Notes under the pieces: generated by a model
Seen by the model: only the letters and a program-made list of their open reading frames with translations
Databases searched by the model: none
Told to the model about the DNA's origin: nothing
Source: Herbaspirillum sp. GW103
GTDB lineage: Bacteria > Pseudomonadota > Gammaproteobacteria > Burkholderiales > Burkholderiaceae_D
Length of the DNA: 64,000 nucleotides
NCBI RefSeq assembly: GCF_000261365.1
Contig: NZ_AJVC01000001.1
Span: forward strand, 1-64,000
Direction: 5' to 3'
Made by a program: the position numbers and the translations under genes
Shown here: positions 51,897 to 60,526 of the stretch, in pieces
Layout of the letters: every line of letters starts with the position of its first letter
Numbering within the stretch: position 1 is the first letter of the stretch

Positions 51897-53351
51897 ATGT
51901 CACTCTTTTCCGATCTGCCCGGCGACGAAGGCCTGCCGGGCGTACAGCGCCGCCGCGCCATGCTGGCCGTGATGACGGCCACCACCATGGCCGTCTTCGA
52001 CGGCACCATCATCAACGTGGCCCTCCCGCAGATCAGCCAGGCCCTGCAGACCTCTGCCGCCGCCTCGGTATGGGTCGCCAATGCCTACCTGCTGGCTACG
52101 GCCATGACGCTGGCCGCCTTCGCCGCCTTGTCGTCGCGACTGGGCTTCCGCTCCCAGTTCACGGCGGGGCTGGCTGTCTTCACGCTGGCCTCGCTGGGCT
52201 GTGCATTGTCGCATTCGGTGGACCTGCTCATTGCCATGCGCGTGTTGCAGGGCCTGGGCGGTGCAGCCATGCTGAGCATTGCGCCGGCCATTCATCGCAC
52301 CGTCTTTCCCAACCGCCTGCTGGGGCGCATCCTCGGCCTCAATGCCGTGCTGGTGGCGGCCAGTACCGCCATCGGTCCGGTACTGGGCGGCACCTTGCTG
52401 GCTGCGCTGGGCTGGGAATGGATCTTCCTCATCAACGTGCCGCTGGGCATCCTCGCCGTGCTGCTGTCGTGGAGCGCCATTCCGGAAACACGCAAGCCGG
52501 CGCAGGCGCCCTTCGACGTGGCCGGTGCGCTGTGGTCGGCGCTGGCCATGGGCGCCATCATCATGGCGGCCGATACCTGTGCGCGCTTTGCCGAACCGGG
52601 CCAGGGTACCCACGCCATGCTGGAGGCGGCAGCCTACGCCCTGGTGGCGCTGCTGGCCGGTACCGCCTTCGTGCGCGGCCAGCGCCGTGTACCGGAACCG
52701 CTGTTGCCGCTGGACATCTTTGCCAATGCACGTTTCTCGCTGGCCGCACTGACCTCGCTGGCGTCCTTCGTGGGGCAGGGCATCGCTTTCGTGGCCTTGC
52801 CCTTCCTGTTCCAGAACGGCTATGGATACACCGCCTTTGAATCGGCAGCACTGTTCACCCCGTGGCCGCTGGGTATCGTGCTGGTGGCGCCGCATGCAGG
52901 CAAGCTGGCCGACCGTCATTCTCCGGCGTTGCTGTCGAGCCTGGGCCTGGCGCTCTTTACGGTCGGGCTGGGCTTGCTGGCCTTGCTGCCCGATCACGCC
53001 CAGGCCTGGGACATCGGCTGGCGTGCACTGGTGTGCGGCATGGGTTTCGGTTTCTTCCAGAGCCCCAACAATCGCGAGATGCTCTCCAATGTCACCCGCG
53101 AGCGCAGTGGCAATGCCTCGGGCGTGCTGGCCATCATGCGTACCTTCGGCCAGTGCCTGGGCGCGGCCATGCTGGGCACGATCCTGGCGATCTACACCGC
53201 CGGTGCGGTGGCCCAAGGTGAGCTCAAGATGAGTGCGACGCAGGATGGCGAGGCGATCCGTCTTGCCCTGTGGGTCGCGGTCCTGGCCACCGCGCTGGCT
53301 ACGGCAGTGAGCGCCAGCCGCCTGCGTCGCAAGGCGCAATCGCCCGCCTGA
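51897..53351 (+). CDS. MFS drug exporter, DHA2 (EmrB/QacA) family
   Basis: 484 aa from ATG 51897, about 14 membrane helices. DHA2 signatures: TMAVFDGTIINVALPQI in helix 1, the motif-C-like segment AVLVAASTAIGPVLGGTLLAALGWEWIFLINVPLG, and AMRVLQGLGGAAML. Proton-driven export of amphipathic drugs or dyes is expected. Divergent LysR regulator; no EmrA adaptor nearby, so it probably works alone in the inner membrane. Confidence 0.92.
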   Translation: MSLFSDLPGDEGLPGVQRRRAMLAVMTATTMAVFDGTIINVALPQISQALQTSAAASVWVANAYLLATAMTLAAFAALSSRLGFRSQFTAGLAVFTLASLGCALSHSVDLLIAMRVLQGLGGAAMLSIAPAIHRTVFPNRLLGRILGLNAVLVAASTAIGPVLGGTLLAALGWEWIFLINVPLGILAVLLSWSAIPETRKPAQAPFDVAGALWSALAMGAIIMAADTCARFAEPGQGTHAMLEAAAYALVALLAGTAFVRGQRRVPEPLLPLDIFANARFSLAALTSLASFVGQGIAFVALPFLFQNGYGYTAFESAALFTPWPLGIVLVAPHAGKLADRHSPALLSSLGLALFTVGLGLLALLPDHAQAWDIGWRALVCGMGFGFFQSPNNREMLSNVTRERSGNASGVLAIMRTFGQCLGAAMLGTILAIYTAGAVAQGELKMSATQDGEAIRLALWVAVLATALATAVSASRLRRKAQSPA

Positions 53352-53366
53352 TCTGCATTTGCGAGC

Positions 53367-53386
53367 CATGCTGCAGAAAACGTCAA
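53367..53386 (-). repeat. 20-bp recurrent element, copy B
   Basis: Minus strand TTGACGTTTTCTGCAGCATG, one difference from copies A and C. It lies 294 bp before the chemoreceptor ATG, in the same orientation relative to the following gene as the other copies. Confidence 0.8.
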
Positions 53387-53476
53387 GCCCCCCGGAACTC
53401 GTTATTGACTGAAATGTACCTGAATTGGTAACTTTTTAGTGAGCCCTTAAATCCTCGTTGATTCTCGCTTTGTCCC

Positions 53477-53509
53477 GGCAGGCGGGAGCATAGACTGCTT
53501 CTGCTTGCC
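53477..53509 (+). promoter_or_regulatory. Long hairpin in the chemoreceptor leader
   Basis: GGCAGGCGGGAGCA (53477-53490), loop TAGAC, TGCTTCTGCTTGCC (53496-53509). All 14 positions pair as RNA, three of them as G-U, so the structure is better as RNA than as a DNA palindrome. No T run follows. Possibly a leader control or stability element. Confidence 0.55.
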
Positions 53510-53679
53510 GGCGTGCCGACTGCCACTCAGGGCGAATTACAAGCACAACAGCGTCCCGTTTCATCCTCCTCGCCCCACTCAAGCGTTCAGGTTTCGCAGT
53601 CCACCCTTGCAAGCTCCGTCCAACTCTCTCCGGCCTCATCCTGCATCGGCCGGGGGATACCACAAAAGGGGGCAATACC

Positions 53680-55326
53680 ATGGGCAAGTTGAAAGTCGTG
53701 ACCAGGCTGGCATTGGGCTTCGGCCTGATTCTCGTGTTTCTGTTGGGCATTTCCTTGCTGGGCATGGCGGGCATGTCGCGCATCAATGATGCCCTCAGCG
53801 ACATCACCTCCGTCAACAATGCCGAAACCAGGCTGGTTGCCACCATGCGCAACGCACTGAGCCAGCGCGCCATCGCCATTCGCAACATTGCCCTGCTCGA
53901 TGACCAGGAAGGCATGCGCGTGGAAGCGCAGACGCTGGCGCGCCAGGAAAAGATCTATGGCGATGCCTTGCTCGCGCTGGACAAGATGTTCAACACCGAA
54001 GCGGCCACCAGCGAGCGCGAGAAACAGTTGCTGGCCCAGATCAGGTCCGACGAGGCGGCCGCCGTGCCGTTGATGGCCAAGGCGCTGCAATTGGGGCTGG
54101 ATAACCAGCCGGCCGATGCCGTCAAGGTGCTCATCACCGAAGTGCGGCCCAAGCAGCAGGCCTGGATCAAGTCGCTGACTGAGCTGGCCGAATTCGAAGA
54201 CCAGCTCAATGACGACGCAGCCGCCAGTGCCCGCAGCACCTATGCCTGGCTTCGTTCCATCATGCTCAGCGCAGTGGCGCTGGCCTTGCTCGCAGGCGTG
54301 GTCGCCTCGGCGATGATCGCGCGCAGCATCCTGCGCCAGCTGGGGGCCGAACCATCGGAAGCGCAGGCCGTCGCGCGCGAGATTGCCTCGGGCGATCTCA
54401 CGGCCACGGTGCGTCTGCGCGAGGGCGACGGCGCCAGCCTCATGGCGTCGATCGAGCAGATGCGTTATCAGTTGAACGTAATCGCACACGGCATCAAGTC
54501 GGCGGCCGAGACGATTTCGGTGGCCAGTGGCCAGATTGCCCAGGGCAATTTCGACCTCTCGCAACGTACGGAAGAACAAGCGGCCTCGCTGGAGGAAACC
54601 GCCGCCAGCATGGAAGAGCTGACCACCACCGTGCGCCAGAACACCAGCCATGCCAGCGAAGCCTTGCGCCTCTCGGGCGGTGCCGCGCAGACGGCCGCCA
54701 GCGGCAGCGAAGCCTTTGATCGCGTGGTCTCGACCATGGACAAGATTTCGGCCAGTTCCGGCAAGATGGCCGACATCATCGGCGTGATCGAAGGCATCGC
54801 CTTCCAGACCAATATCCTCGCCTTGAATGCGGCTGTGGAAGCGGCCCGCGCCGGCGAGCAGGGGCGCGGCTTTGCGGTGGTGGCCTCGGAGGTGCGCTCG
54901 CTGGCACAACGCAGCGCCGTGGCGTCCAAGGAGATCAAGGATCTGATCGGTGAATCGATGGCACACGTGGGGGCGGGCTCGCAACTGGTGGCCAGCGCCG
55001 GTCAGCAGATGAGCGGCATCGTGGCTTCGGTGCAGCGCTTCGGCGAGATCATGAACGAGATTTCCACTGCCACCCAGGAGCAGGGCAGCGGTATCGAGCA
55101 GATCAATACCGCCATCGTGCAGATGGATCAGGTGACCCAGCAGAATGCAGCGCTGGTGGAACAGGCCAGTGCGGCGGCGCAGTCGCTGTCGCAGCAGGCC
55201 TCGGGTTTGCTGAAGGTGGTGTCGGTCTTCAAGATTCGCCAGGATGCCTCGACCATGACCGACAACGCACCCGCAAGCCCGACGGCACCGGCCTTGCAGA
55301 GCGCGCCGCTGGCGGCCCTGCACTGA
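53680..55326 (+). CDS. Methyl-accepting chemotaxis protein with 4HB sensor
   Basis: 548 aa. Membrane helix 10-32, a periplasmic four-helix-bundle sensor (about 35-190: [24 protein letters not shown]), second helix 192-212, HAMP, and a signalling domain with the [20 protein letters not shown] tip. The C-terminus is Ala/Pro-rich and ends without a CheR pentapeptide. Ligand unknown. It has a structured 5' leader; no sigma-28 promoter recognised. Confidence 0.93.
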   Translation: MGKLKVVTRLALGFGLILVFLLGISLLGMAGMSRINDALSDITSVNNAETRLVATMRNALSQRAIAIRNIALLDDQEGMRVEAQTLARQEKIYGDALLALDKMFNTEAATSEREKQLLAQIRSDEAAAVPLMAKALQLGLDNQPADAVKVLITEVRPKQQAWIKSLTELAEFEDQLNDDAAASARSTYAWLRSIMLSAVALALLAGVVASAMIARSILRQLGAEPSEAQAVAREIASGDLTATVRLREGDGASLMASIEQMRYQLNVIAHGIKSAAETISVASGQIAQGNFDLSQRTEEQAASLEETAASMEELTTTVRQNTSHASEALRLSGGAAQTAASGSEAFDRVVSTMDKISASSGKMADIIGVIEGIAFQTNILALNAAVEAARAGEQGRGFAVVASEVRSLAQRSAVASKEIKDLIGESMAHVGAGSQLVASAGQQMSGIVASVQRFGEIMNEISTATQEQGSGIEQINTAIVQMDQVTQQNAALVEQASAAAQSLSQQASGLLKVVSVFKIRQDASTMTDNAPASPTAPALQSAPLAALH

Positions 55327-55365
55327 GACCGATACCGAGAGAGCGAACCGGCAGGGGGACGGCAC

Positions 55366-56703
55366 TCAGCCTTGGGGGCCGTCGTCCTCGTCCTCGTCCT
55401 TGGGCACGAACACCATGCCGCTCTTGGCGTTGTAATCCATGAGACCGGCATAGCGGCCCCAGGCGATCATGGTCTCGAAGGTCTTTTCGGGATTGTCATA
55501 GGGCAGGGCGCTGCCGATGTCCTTCAATACGCGCTCGGCCTCGATCTCCTCGGCCTCGCCCAGCACCGCCAGGATGATGTGGAAGATGCGCAGCTTGTAG
55601 ACCTGCTCGGCAAAGATGGCGCGCTGTCCCTGGCGGTCGGCCGCCACGAAGCGGCGGCCGAGATCGGTCAGGTAGACCTCCTGCTTGGGGGTGTCCACCA
55701 GTTCCAGGATCTCTGCGGCCTTCACGGTAGCGATGGTCTCGCCGAATTCCTTGCCGATCTCGTCGGAGATGTCGTAGATGTTGTTCAACTCCGGTTCGTC
55801 GTTCAACAGGCTCATCAGGCCCAGGATCTGCCCCACCGGGATCAGCGGGATGGATTCCATGCGCTTGCGTCCGCGCGAGATCGGCTCACCCGGCACGTGC
55901 ACTTCCGGCGGCAGGTCGGGCAGCGTCAGGGTGGTGATGGCTTCGTGGATGATGTTGACCAGACGTTGGAATTCCGGGCTCTTGGAGTCGCGCGGATAGG
56001 GTAGCGGGTTCTCCAGCACCAGACCCAGGCGACCCGGACGCGGGAACACCACGACGATGCGGGTGGCCATTTCCACCGCTTCCTCGATGTTGTGGGTAAC
56101 CATGAAGATGGAGGTCAGGCCGCTGTCCGGTGCGCGCCACAGGCTGATGAGTTCCTGGCGCAGGTTTTCGGCGGTCAGCACGTCCAGGGCGCTGAAGGCT
56201 TCGTCCAGGCACAAGAGCTTGGGCTTGGAGACCAGCGCCCGTGCAATGCCCACGCGCTGGCGCATGCCGCCCGAGAGTTCGCGCGGATAGGCGCTATGGT
56301 AGTTGCCCAGGCCGATCAGTTCGATGGCGCGGTCGACCGCCGCGTCGCGTTCCTCGCGGGTCGGATTGTGCGACATCAGGCCTACGGCCACGTTCTGTTC
56401 CACGGTCAGCCAGGGATAGAGGGCGAAGGTCTGGAACACCACCGACGCATCACGATTGACACCATTGAGCTGTTTGCCGGCGGCCATGGTGTGGCCCGAG
56501 CTGGGTTCCACCAGGCCGGTCAGGCAGCGCAGGATGGTCGACTTGCCCGAGCCGGACTGGCCCAGCAGCGCCAGCAGTTCGCCTTCGTGGACGGCCAGGT
56601 CGATGTTGTCGAGCACCTTGAGCTCGTGGCCGCCGGCGGTATTGTAGGATTTGCTGACCGCGCACAGTTCGGCGACGGCAGGGCGTTGTTGCGAGGGTGT
56701 CAT
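55366..56703 (-). CDS. ABC transporter ATP-binding protein with AAA-associated C-terminal domain
   Basis: 445 aa from ATG 56703; a TTG at 56721 overlapping the permease stop is an alternative. ATPase: Walker A GQSGSGKST, signature LSGGMRQRVGIARAL, Walker B LLCLDEAFSALD, and the switch His in VTHNIEEA. After about residue 275 comes the AAA-associated C-terminal domain (about 150 residues) seen in nitrate/sulfonate/bicarbonate-type importers. It powers the fused permease encoded just upstream; tail DEDEDD is acidic. Confidence 0.92.
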   Translation of the reverse strand: MTPSQQRPAVAELCAVSKSYNTAGGHELKVLDNIDLAVHEGELLALLGQSGSGKSTILRCLTGLVEPSSGHTMAAGKQLNGVNRDASVVFQTFALYPWLTVEQNVAVGLMSHNPTREERDAAVDRAIELIGLGNYHSAYPRELSGGMRQRVGIARALVSKPKLLCLDEAFSALDVLTAENLRQELISLWRAPDSGLTSIFMVTHNIEEAVEMATRIVVVFPRPGRLGLVLENPLPYPRDSKSPEFQRLVNIIHEAITTLTLPDLPPEVHVPGEPISRGRKRMESIPLIPVGQILGLMSLLNDEPELNNIYDISDEIGKEFGETIATVKAAEILELVDTPKQEVYLTDLGRRFVAADRQGQRAIFAEQVYKLRIFHIILAVLGEAEEIEAERVLKDIGSALPYDNPEKTFETMIAWGRYAGLMDYNAKSGMVFVPKDEDEDDGPQG

Positions 56704-56717
56704 GGGTTGGCTCACGA

Positions 56718-58469
56718 TCAATCGAGGCGGAAACGGCGTTCGGCGAAGGCATACAGGCGACGCCAGACAAACTTGTTCATCAGCACGACGAACATCGACA
56801 TCACGCCGATGCTGGCGATGATGAGAGGCGTGTCACCGGACTTGGTGACTGCCGAAATATAGGCGCCCAGGCCATCGGCCTTGAGCGAGACATCCCCCCA
56901 ACTGGCCAGCTCGGCCACGATGGAGGCGTTCCAGGCCCCCCCGGCGGCGGTACATGCACCGGTCACCCAGAACGGGAAGATGGCCGGCAGGATCAGCGTC
57001 TTCCACAGGTTCCAGCGTGACAGTCCGTACATGCGTGCGGCTTCCTTCAAGTCGTTGGGAATGGCCATGGCGCCGGCGATCACGTTGAAGAGGATGTACC
57101 ACTGCGTGCCCATGGCGATCAACAGGATGCTGCCCCAGTTCATGCTGACGTTGGCCGCGACGAACCAGCCCACCACCAGCGGGAAGGTCATGTTGACGGG
57201 GAAGGATGCGCCGATCTGCGCCAGCGGTTGCGCGAAGCGGGCGATGTGCGGCTTGGAGCCTATCCATACCCCCACCGGGGTCCAGATCAGGGTGGCGATG
57301 ACGGTCATGGCCAGCACCCGCAGCATGGTCAGGAAGCCCAGCCAGACGATGTGACCGAACAGGCTCCAGCTCATCGCGCCGTGCAGCGCATCGATGGCCG
57401 CGACCAGTCCGCGCAGGGCTTCGAAGATCAGCAGGCCGCAGATCGCGCCGGTCAACACGCGTTTGGTCCAGCGTTGGCGGGTGATGCGCGCCGGCGTGAG
57501 CGCTGCCGAGGTGGCGGGACGATGACGCGCCAGCCAGTCACCCAGCGGCTGCCAGCATTTCTCATCGAGCCAGGTAAAGACGTAGGAACCGCGCAGCAGG
57601 TCATACACCCAAGAGGTCGGCGGCGAGCTCGATTCGGTCAGTTCGATCTTGAACTTGTCGGCCCAGGCCAGCAGTGGCCGCCACACCAGCTGGTCGCTCA
57701 CCAGGATCAGCGCCAGCATGGCGATGACCGCCCACAGTGCTGCCGTATGGTCGCCCTGGGCGATGGACTGCGCCATGTAGGAACCCAGGCCGGGCAGCTT
57801 CAGATCCTTGTTCATGACGCTGATGGCTTCGCTCTGCGCCACGAAGAACCAGCCGCCGCCGAAGGACATCATCGAGTTCCAGATCAGGCTGTGTGCCGAT
57901 GCCGGCAGCTCCACGGTGCGAAAGCGCTGCCAGGCGGTCAGGCGATAGGTGGTAGCGGCTTCCTGCATGTCGGTCGGGATGGTGACCATGGAGTGATAGA
58001 AGCCGAAGGCCATGTTCCACACCTGGCCGGTGAAGATGGCGAAGATGGCCGCGCATTCCACGCCCATCAGGCTACCCGGGAACAGCGCCATGAAACCGGC
58101 CACGGTGGCCGAGAGGAAACCCAGCACCGGCACCGATTGCAGGATGTCCAGCGCAGGCAGGATGAGGGCGCGCGCACGGCGGCTCTTGGCGGCCAGGTAG
58201 CCGGTGCCGATGGCGAAGAAGAGCGAGAAAGCAAAGGCGATCCACATGCGCAGCAGGGTGCGGCCGGCGTAATAGGGGATCATGGCGGGCGAGCTGTCGA
58301 CCTCCAGCTGGTCGGACGGGTCGAAGTGCACCAGCATGCCACGGCCGAAGTGCAGCGCGCTCCACAGCAGGCCGAACAGCACCGCCAGCACCAGCGCATC
58401 GATCCAGCCGAAGCCAGGCTTGACTTCTTCATAGGCCGTCAGTTGCGGCGAGGTGGTCTTCATTGTCAT
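56718..58469 (-). CDS. ABC transporter permease, two fused permease domains
   Basis: 583 aa with two binding-protein-dependent transport domains in one chain: the first about 60-285, the second about 370-575. EAA-type loops are recognisable (MQEAATTYRLTAWQRFRTVELP and LKEAARMYGLSRWNLWKTLILP). This double form belongs to the nitrate/sulfonate-like importer class. Its ATPase gene follows immediately. No substrate-binding protein is encoded nearby, so the substrate is open. Confidence 0.92.
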   Translation of the reverse strand: MTMKTTSPQLTAYEEVKPGFGWIDALVLAVLFGLLWSALHFGRGMLVHFDPSDQLEVDSSPAMIPYYAGRTLLRMWIAFAFSLFFAIGTGYLAAKSRRARALILPALDILQSVPVLGFLSATVAGFMALFPGSLMGVECAAIFAIFTGQVWNMAFGFYHSMVTIPTDMQEAATTYRLTAWQRFRTVELPASAHSLIWNSMMSFGGGWFFVAQSEAISVMNKDLKLPGLGSYMAQSIAQGDHTAALWAVIAMLALILVSDQLVWRPLLAWADKFKIELTESSSPPTSWVYDLLRGSYVFTWLDEKCWQPLGDWLARHRPATSAALTPARITRQRWTKRVLTGAICGLLIFEALRGLVAAIDALHGAMSWSLFGHIVWLGFLTMLRVLAMTVIATLIWTPVGVWIGSKPHIARFAQPLAQIGASFPVNMTFPLVVGWFVAANVSMNWGSILLIAMGTQWYILFNVIAGAMAIPNDLKEAARMYGLSRWNLWKTLILPAIFPFWVTGACTAAGGAWNASIVAELASWGDVSLKADGLGAYISAVTKSGDTPLIIASIGVMSMFVVLMNKFVWRRLYAFAERRFRLD

Positions 58470-58822
58470 GGCGGCGAGGCTGGATGGCGGTGTTGGTGTT
58501 GGTCGCGGTGGTAGCGTTCGTGGCTGGGCAAGACGTGGTCAACGGCTTCAATCCGGTCGTGCGCGATCCCTGCCTGATGGATCAGTCGCCCCCCGGGACC
58601 GGCGGCGCCACTGTAGCAAGGAATTCTGACAGTTTCTTGACCACCTTCCCGGATGCCAACATTTGCTTGACTGCCTGACGCTACCGGGTGGACGCTTAAC
58701 GCACGGACTGTCATCCCGGCTGACGCGAACCGTACGCGATCCGATGCGTCTCGCATGTCGATAGTAAAAAAAGCCGCCCTGCTCTCGCAGGACGGCTTTT
58801 CTCCCCGGACCGCCGGATCGTT
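58470..58822. other. Region between ABC permease and MFS genes
   Basis: 353 bp without a gene. It contains the terminator of the upstream minus-strand operon (58765-58800) and, between it and 58470, the presumed promoter of the ABC genes, which I could not define. Confidence 0.4.
58765..58800 (-). terminator. Intrinsic terminator of the phenolic-catabolism operon
   Basis: Stem AAGCCGCCCTGC/GCAGGACGGCTT (58771-58782 with 58787-58798, one mismatch, loop TCTC), followed on the minus strand by seven T. It is 22 bp past the MFS stop. The plus strand has TTTT too, so weak bidirectional action is possible. Confidence 0.85.
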
Positions 58823-60190
58823 TCAGGCGCGATGCTGCGGCCCTTCCTGCGTCGCTCTGCGTGGAATCATCGTCCACATCGTCAAGCCACTGAGCAACAG
58901 CAATCCCGCCAGGATATACAGCGCGATATCGATATTGCCGGTGCGCGTCTTGACCAGACCGATCAGCCAGGGGCTGACGATGCCGCTGGTGATGCCCACG
59001 CTGGAGATGAAGGCGATGCCCGGTGCGATGGTCTGGCTCGGGAGCAGTCCGGGCGGCAGCGACCAGAAGATCGGCAGGGCCGCAAAGATCAGCACCGCCG
59101 CCATCGACAGCAGTCCCAGCGAGACCGCAAAGCTGGAAGGATGCAGGGTCAGCGCGGCCAGCGCCAGCGCACCGCCGGTGGTGCACACCAGGAAGTGGCC
59201 GTGACGCTCGTTGCGGCGGTCCGAGCGGCGCGCGATCAGGATCAGGCCGATGGCGCCGATGGCGTTGGGGATGACCGTATAGAGCGAGACCTCGACCACA
59301 TCCTTGATGCCGAAGTCGCGAATCATCAGTGGCATCCAGAAGTTCAGCGTGAGCGAGCCGCAGGTCAGCGCAAAGTAGATGAAGGCGAACAGGTAGGTCT
59401 GAGGATGCGACAGCGCCTGCCTGAGCGCCATCAGCGAATGCGGTCTCACATGATGGGTACGCAGCGCTTCCTGGTTTTGGCGGGTCTGCAGAAAACCGGC
59501 TTCTTGCGGGGTCAGCCACCTGGCCTGTGCCGGTCCGTCGGGAAGCAGGAAAATCACCAGCAGGCCCAGCACCACCGCTGGTGCACCTTCGATGGCAAAC
59601 ATCCACTGCCAGCCATACAGACCCATCACGCCAGCCATGTCACGCATGATCCAGCCCGAGACCAGTCCGCCCAATACCCCCGCCACCGCCACCCCGGCAA
59701 AGAAGATCGCCATTACCGCCGCGCGGCGCTGCGCCGGAAACCAGTAGCTGAGATAGAGCACGATGCCGGGGAAGAAACCGGCTTCGAATACGCCCAGCAG
59801 GAAGCGCAGGATGTAGAAGTGCGTGGCATCGTTGACCGCCATCATGCCCACCGATGCCAGCCCCCACAGCACCATGATGCGGGAAAAGGTGCGGCGTGCG
59901 CCAAAACGTGCCAGCAGCATGTTGCTGGGCACTTCGCACAGGACGTAGCCGACATAGAACACGGCCGCGCCCAGACCATACATGGCGTCGCTGAAGCCGA
60001 GATCCTGCTTCATCTGCAACTGGGCGAAGCCGATGTTGATACGGTCCAGGAAGGACACTACGTAACAGATGAAGAGAAAGGGAATGATGCGCAGCCAGAC
60101 CTTGCGATAAATCGCGTCTTCGGCCGCCACGCCCAGATCGAGCGCGGAAGGGGCGGCCAGCGTGCCGGCGCCCTGGGATGGGGTCATCAT
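58823..60190 (-). CDS. MFS transporter, ACS family (aromatic or organic acid uptake)
   Basis: 455 aa, 12 membrane helices. ACS-family signatures: FLDRINIGFAQLQMKQDLG in helix 1 and YVLCEVPSNMLLARFGARRTFSRIMVLWG. Relatives import tartrate, phthalate or hydroxyphenylacetate. It is the last gene of a minus-strand group with a flavin hydroxylase, so an aromatic acid is the likely cargo. Two adjacent ATG codons at the start make the first residue uncertain. Confidence 0.9.
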   Translation of the reverse strand: MMTPSQGAGTLAAPSALDLGVAAEDAIYRKVWLRIIPFLFICYVVSFLDRINIGFAQLQMKQDLGFSDAMYGLGAAVFYVGYVLCEVPSNMLLARFGARRTFSRIMVLWGLASVGMMAVNDATHFYILRFLLGVFEAGFFPGIVLYLSYWFPAQRRAAVMAIFFAGVAVAGVLGGLVSGWIMRDMAGVMGLYGWQWMFAIEGAPAVVLGLLVIFLLPDGPAQARWLTPQEAGFLQTRQNQEALRTHHVRPHSLMALRQALSHPQTYLFAFIYFALTCGSLTLNFWMPLMIRDFGIKDVVEVSLYTVIPNAIGAIGLILIARRSDRRNERHGHFLVCTTGGALALAALTLHPSSFAVSLGLLSMAAVLIFAALPIFWSLPPGLLPSQTIAPGIAFISSVGITSGIVSPWLIGLVKTRTGNIDIALYILAGLLLLSGLTMWTMIPRRATQEGPQHRA

Positions 60191-60257
60191 GAATGTCTCC
60201 GTTGGATAGGCGCCTGTGGCGGCGCTCTTGTGGATGTCGAGGAAGGATGGATATGAC

Positions 60258-60485
60258 TCAGGCCGCTTCGGCCAGCGTCGCCGAGGCTGCCGGGGCCAGG
60301 CCGGCGCGGGCGCGCTGCATGGCCTCGATCAGCACGTCGTGGCCGCCGATGTGGTTGGCCAGCAGCAGGATCAGGCGGGCATTGAGGTCCTGGCTGGCGG
60401 CATCGTCCAGGCCGCGATGGATTTCGATGAGGGCTTCGTAGAAGTCATCGGGGTGCGTCAGATTGGGCGCGGTGTTGAGGCTCAT
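60258..60485 (-). CDS. DUF2783 small protein
   Basis: 75 aa, cytoplasmic, all-helical: DDFYEALIEIHRGLDD, then LNARLILLLANHIGG. I recognise the DUF2783 pattern, a family usually found directly after FAD-dependent aromatic hydroxylase genes. Here it follows such a gene by 41 bp. A good AGGAG-like site precedes the ATG. Its biochemical role is unknown; an accessory of the hydroxylase is the reasonable guess. Confidence 0.85.
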   Translation of the reverse strand: MSLNTAPNLTHPDDFYEALIEIHRGLDDAASQDLNARLILLLANHIGGHDVLIEAMQRARAGLAPAASATLAEAA

Positions 60486-60526
60486 GGTGTCTCCTTGTTG
60501 AAGGGGCGGGTGGTTTTGCGATGGGT

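Larger units (their letters stand above)
53352..53679. other. Leader region of the third chemoreceptor gene
   Basis: 328 bp without a gene. It contains the 20-bp element copy B (53367-53386), a possible TTGACT box at 53416, and the 14-bp hairpin at 53477-53509. The ORF frames here are incidental. Confidence 0.45.

Noticed and set aside
51900..53369. 489-aa minus ORF
   Set aside because: Antisense of the DHA2 exporter; His/Gln/Gly-rich.
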